A stretch of 9,573 nucleotides of DNA, taken from positions 1 to 9,573 of the forward strand of contig DAIEML010000077.1 in assembly GCA_027349615.1 (NCBI GenBank), in the 5' to 3' direction. Made by a program: the position numbers and the translations under genes. The first letter of the stretch is position 1, and every line of letters starts with the position of its first letter. The notes beneath the pieces were generated by a model. That model worked only from the letters and a program-made list of their open reading frames with translations. It was not told the origin of the DNA and made no database searches. The DNA comes from Ignavibacteriales bacterium (GTDB lineage Bacteria; Bacteroidota; Ignavibacteria; Ignavibacteriales; Ignavibacteriaceae). Below are positions 6,459 through 9,573 of the stretch, piece by piece.

Positions 6459-8924
6459 TTATTCGCTTGGTATAAGAACGAGCAATTTATTTTTTTTGTT
6501 TTCTACTGATTTCAAATCGGTTTTAACTTTAATATACTTTCCTGTTAGCCATAAATTTGTCATATCTTTGTAATGTTGGCTAAGAAAATTTCCCGATTCA
6601 CCGGTGCACAAAATTAAATTTATTTCATCGGGTTTTGAAAAATCATAAATGTATCTCATAACTGGTCCAAGGTTATTTTCAAACTCGCCATGTTTGAATT
6701 GCGGATAATTATCCAAACCTTTTGTGAATGAATACTCTGTATTAAATATTGTAGTTCCATCTCCGCCAATTTCATATGGACCAATATTTAAAACCTTATC
6801 AACTATTGATGAAACACCGCTAAAAGGATGTTTGAAAATAACATGATGCAATCTTCCCCACTGCCATTCAGCTGGATCTTCACCATAGTTTTTCTCTAAA
6901 TCCGTTAAAGCATTATCCATACTTTTGCGAATAATATCATCACGCGTTTCAATTTCAGGAGTTGACGGATCATCAAACCATGAGCTTTGCGGATTATCTA
7001 GTAATTGAATTATTGTTCTTAGTGGAATGTTCTGGACAAAAACGTACTCATCATAAAGTGCTTCTCCCATTTTGTTAAGAAAAATATTTTCCATCAGCTT
7101 TTCAAAAAATTTTGAATAAATCGCCGGCGCTTGACTATATTGATCCATTTTAAAATTCCATTGTTTTAACAGATTTAGTGAAAGTCGCAAATGAGAATCG
7201 GTAACTTTCACATTCCTAAACGCGTCAAGAATATATTTTGTAACTTTTTCAGCATAAGGTGAAGTAACATCCATCTGGAATTTCTTAAAATCATTTACAG
7301 AAAATTTTTCTTTTGAATTTAAAAGCTGAGTAATTCTATCAATTCGTGATGATGGCTCCCATAAATTTGAAATGTAGTATTTAAAATTTTGAACTGTTTT
7401 ATTGTTCGCAGAAGCTATATAATTTTGTGAAGGATTAAACAATTGTGGTAATTCATTTTGCGGAACAAATCCTTTCCAATCATTTTGTTCATTGGTCCCG
7501 TCATAAATAAATTCCTTCGTATTTAAATTTCTTATAGGAAGTTTAGCACCAAAGAAATATCCAATGTTACCATCTTTATCACCATAAACAAAATTTTGAC
7601 CTGGAACTGAATAATCAATTAAAGCATCTTTAAATTCATTCCAATTTTTTGCTTTATCTATTTCATCAATAGCTTTTATTTCATAACTAACATAATTTCC
7701 AAGCCAATGCATACTGATAACTGCATTTTTATGGTCAGGAATATTTTTATTCGTAAAAATAAAATTATATGGATGGATGTCTGAAATGATTGGCCCATGC
7801 CCGGTTGACTTAACTTCAATCACTACACTGGAAGAATCCCTAACTTTTATAATTTCTTTTCTAACAAATAAATTTTGCCAAGCGCCATTATAAAAATATT
7901 TTGTTCCGGTTGAGTCAATTTGTTCAGAATAAAAATCAGCATCATCTTCCATTATATTTGTTAATGCCCAGGCAATATTTCCATTTTCTCCAATAATGAT
8001 TCCAGGATCGCCGGGTAAAGTAAAACCTGCAGCTGTTGTTCCAGGTGTGCGAATAACTGCGGCATACCATCTTCCAGGAGCGCTAAAAGCTAGGTGAGTA
8101 TCGTTTGCAATTATTGGTTTTCCAGTAGTGGATAAGTTTCCATTAACTATCCAATTATTTGAGCCGATATGCGTTCCAGTCCATCCCATAAAATTTCTGA
8201 ACGCTTGATCAGTTTTCATAAATGAATTACTAACATGCAAAATATTTTTCGTATCATTTGGAATAATCGCTGGAGAATTTTCTGGAAAAGATGGCATAAT
8301 ATCTTTTACTTTATCATAACCAAATTTCTGAATCAAATCAATGAAAGCAAAATCAGACCACCAGCTTATATTCAATTCCCAAGCCATCATTCTTCCAAGT
8401 ACAATACAATCAATCGGCTTCCATGGTTGAGGATCGTAACCTAAAAGGTCAAATTCAACTGGATATTTTCCTTTTTCATGATTTATATAAAAATTTACTC
8501 CATTTGAATAAGCTGTTAATATTTTTAATGTAGCCGGATCTAATTGTGCAAAAATTTTTTTAGCAGTTTCCGTAATTCCAATTGTTCTAAACATTTTATC
8601 AAATGGTATGGTTTTAGGACCGATAATTTCACTAAGCTTTCCTTCGCCTGCTCTTCTAATTAAATCCATTGAAAACAATCGGTCTTCAGCGTGCACATAA
8701 CCTAAGGCAAAGGCAGCATCTTCATCAGAGTTTGCAACAATATATGGAACGCTCATGCTATCTCTATAAATTTTTATTTCTCCAGAAATTCCTTGAACTG
8801 TAATTCTCCCAGAATATTTTGGAAGAGAAGTGGTTAGCATATGATAAAAGATAAATCCCGCAGCAACGATTAAAATTAGAAAAGAAACAATAATGCCGAT
8901 AATTACTTTAAACCATTTCTGCAT
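6459..8924 (-). CDS. Penicillin acylase family protein (Ntn hydrolase)
   Basis: N-terminal-nucleophile amidase precursor of 821 residues, the usual family size. A hydrophobic segment (about 8-28) after a short basic start is a signal peptide or membrane anchor, placing the enzyme outside the cytoplasmic membrane. The alpha part carries AEDRLFSMDLIRRAGEG (79-95), a family hallmark. Self-cleavage is expected between G254 and S255 in HIGSNNWIV, leaving S255 as the beta-chain nucleophile. ANDTHL (273-278), EDDADFYSE (326-334, calcium-site region), GHGP (375-378), ANNK (506-509, oxyanion Asn) and GGDGTT (720-725) complete the family pattern. Members hydrolyse amides including beta-lactam side chains, N-acyl-homoserine lactones and acyl peptides; the substrate here is unknown. 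It starts 88 bases after the M48 protease gene, with AAGAAAG as a likely ribosome site. The Lys-rich tail after about residue 795 is not a recognised domain. Confidence 0.95.
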   Translation of the reverse strand: MQKWFKVIIGIIVSFLILIVAAGFIFYHMLTTSLPKYSGRITVQGISGEIKIYRDSMSVPYIVANSDEDAAFALGYVHAEDRLFSMDLIRRAGEGKLSEIIGPKTIPFDKMFRTIGITETAKKIFAQLDPATLKILTAYSNGVNFYINHEKGKYPVEFDLLGYDPQPWKPIDCIVLGRMMAWELNISWWSDFAFIDLIQKFGYDKVKDIMPSFPENSPAIIPNDTKNILHVSNSFMKTDQAFRNFMGWTGTHIGSNNWIVNGNLSTTGKPIIANDTHLAFSAPGRWYAAVIRTPGTTAAGFTLPGDPGIIIGENGNIAWALTNIMEDDADFYSEQIDSTGTKYFYNGAWQNLFVRKEIIKVRDSSSVVIEVKSTGHGPIISDIHPYNFIFTNKNIPDHKNAVISMHWLGNYVSYEIKAIDEIDKAKNWNEFKDALIDYSVPGQNFVYGDKDGNIGYFFGAKLPIRNLNTKEFIYDGTNEQNDWKGFVPQNELPQLFNPSQNYIASANNKTVQNFKYYISNLWEPSSRIDRITQLLNSKEKFSVNDFKKFQMDVTSPYAEKVTKYILDAFRNVKVTDSHLRLSLNLLKQWNFKMDQYSQAPAIYSKFFEKLMENIFLNKMGEALYDEYVFVQNIPLRTIIQLLDNPQSSWFDDPSTPEIETRDDIIRKSMDNALTDLEKNYGEDPAEWQWGRLHHVIFKHPFSGVSSIVDKVLNIGPYEIGGDGTTIFNTEYSFTKGLDNYPQFKHGEFENNLGPVMRYIYDFSKPDEINLILCTGESGNFLSQHYKDMTNLWLTGKYIKVKTDLKSVENKKNKLLVLIPSE

Positions 8925-8991
8925 TTCAGAACTTTCTTGCTTATCTAAATATAATTAAAAATATATTTAAGCTTAGAAAATTTGATACTGT

Positions 8992-9024
8992 AAAAAAATC
9001 AAAAAAGTCATATCATTTCTGATA
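8992..9024 (-). terminator. Weak candidate terminator at the end of the M48 protease gene
   Basis: On the minus strand TATCA-GAAA-TGATA (9024-9011) spans the stop codon and can form a 5-bp stem closed by a GAAA tetraloop. Four bases later come T6 (9006-9001) and T7 (8998-8992). The stem has only one G-C pair, so it is weak and read-through into the acylase gene is plausible. The rest of the 88-base gap is AT-rich with no other clear signal. Confidence 0.25.
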
Positions 9025-9573
9025 ATATTTCATCGCTTCAGGCAGTTCTTTCTTTATGTCATCAATCCTAGTTTGATCTGAAGGATGATCGCTTAAAAAT
9101 TCTGGTGGTGATTGACCTTTCATAGCGATTGCCATTCTTTGCCAAAAGTCTAAAGCTTCATGAGGATCATAACCTGCCATTGCCATAAATATTAATCCTA
9201 AATGATCAGCTTCACTTTCTTGAAGTCTACTATATGGAAGCAGAACCCCTACTTGTGTTCCAATTCCAAAAGCTGCCATAAAAAGATTTTGAGTTTCAGC
9301 TGGCTTTGATTTAATTGCTTCTGCAAGCGCAACTCCTCCAAGTTGAGTTAGCAACGCTTGGCTCATTCTTTCATTTCCATGTTTAGCAACCGCATGAGCA
9401 ATTTCATGTCCCAATACAACAGCTAAACCTGCTTCAGTTTTTGTAATTGGAAGAATACCAGTATAAACAACGACTTTGCCTCCCGGCATACACCATGCAT
9501 TTGCTTCTTTACTTTCAACTAAATGAAATTCCCACTTATAGCCATTTAATTGATCAGAAAGATTATGCTCAGC
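9013..9573 (-). CDS. M48 family zinc metalloprotease, partial (5' end beyond the window)
   Basis: The C-terminal 186 residues of an Oma1/LoiP-like M48 peptidase are visible. The frame is open to the window edge, and the 28 residues before the methionine at 9489 (including NGYKWEFHLVES and EANAWC) match the conserved family segment preceding PGGKVVVYTGIL, so that methionine is internal. The zinc site is HEIAH (56-60 of the visible part), with the third ligand in ESEAD (119-123, followed by HLGL). The C-terminal FLSDHPSDQTRIDDI (159-173) is the usual M48 tail motif. Relatives are periplasmic or membrane-bound proteases that act on misfolded envelope proteins; a signal peptide or lipobox would lie outside the window. 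It lies directly upstream of the acylase gene. The active site is complete, so this is a truncated view rather than a broken gene. Confidence 0.95.
   Translation of the reverse strand, partial: AEHNLSDQLNGYKWEFHLVESKEANAWCMPGGKVVVYTGILPITKTEAGLAVVLGHEIAHAVAKHGNERMSQALLTQLGGVALAEAIKSKPAETQNLFMAAFGIGTQVGVLLPYSRLQESEADHLGLIFMAMAGYDPHEALDFWQRMAIAMKGQSPPEFLSDHPSDQTRIDDIKKELPEAMKYYQK

Noticed and set aside
6459..8924. Dedicated beta-lactam resistance gene
   Set aside because: Family membership alone does not show beta-lactam hydrolysis. There is no resistance-gene context or mobile element in view, and many family members act on other amides.
9013..9489. A complete 158-residue M48 protein starting at 9489
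   Set aside because: The frame continues to the window edge, and the upstream residues match the conserved M48 segment, so the methionine is internal and the gene is truncated by the window.
1..9573. Defence system, prophage, transposon or CRISPR array
   Set aside because: All nine genes are recognisable housekeeping or metabolic families. No recombinase, nuclease, terminal repeats or spaced repeat array was seen, and the genes are tightly packed on one strand.

Overview
The window is a compact, AT-rich bacterial stretch, roughly one third G+C by eye. It has nine protein-coding genes, all read from the minus strand (right to left). The gene complement (single-domain MetF, RarA, a FtsB/DivIC-type divisome protein, an Ntn-hydrolase acylase, an Oma1/LoiP-like M48 protease) and the A/T- and Lys/Ile-rich style resemble free-living Bacteroidota/Chlorobi-group bacteria such as the Ignavibacteria. 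That placement is inference from style, not from a marker gene. No tRNA, rRNA, CRISPR array, transposon or phage gene was seen, and no gap between genes exceeds about 100 bases.

In transcription order the layout is as follows. The right edge holds the 3' part of an M48 zinc metalloprotease (9013-9573, cut by the window end), followed by a membrane-anchored or secreted penicillin-acylase-family hydrolase (6459-8924); both are envelope hydrolases. After a 101-base gap comes a tight metabolic group: metF (5389-6357), a Gfo/Idh/MocA oxidoreductase (4369-5373, 15 bases after metF) and a class II aldolase (3734-4390, overlapping the oxidoreductase by 22 bases). After 75 bases comes a cell-wall/division pair, D-Ala-D-Ala ligase (2654-3658) and a FtsB/DivIC-like protein (2364-2657), joined by an ATGA stop/start overlap. 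After 66 bases with a possible promoter come rarA (996-2297) and a zinc-ribbon-bearing SAM methyltransferase (40-996), joined by a TGATG overlap.

Functionally, ddl and ftsB join peptidoglycan precursor synthesis to septum assembly, metF feeds one-carbon units to methionine synthesis, and rarA acts at stalled replication forks. The oxidoreductase/aldolase pair probably acts on a sugar or sugar phosphate that the sequence does not identify. Most of this is ordinary core genome. The points worth a second look are the unassigned oxidoreductase-aldolase pair beside metF, the coupled ddl-ftsB pair, an 8-base direct repeat spaced 30 bases apart in the metF leader, an A9 tract inside metF, and the unknown substrate of the acylase. 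I found no convincing new system.
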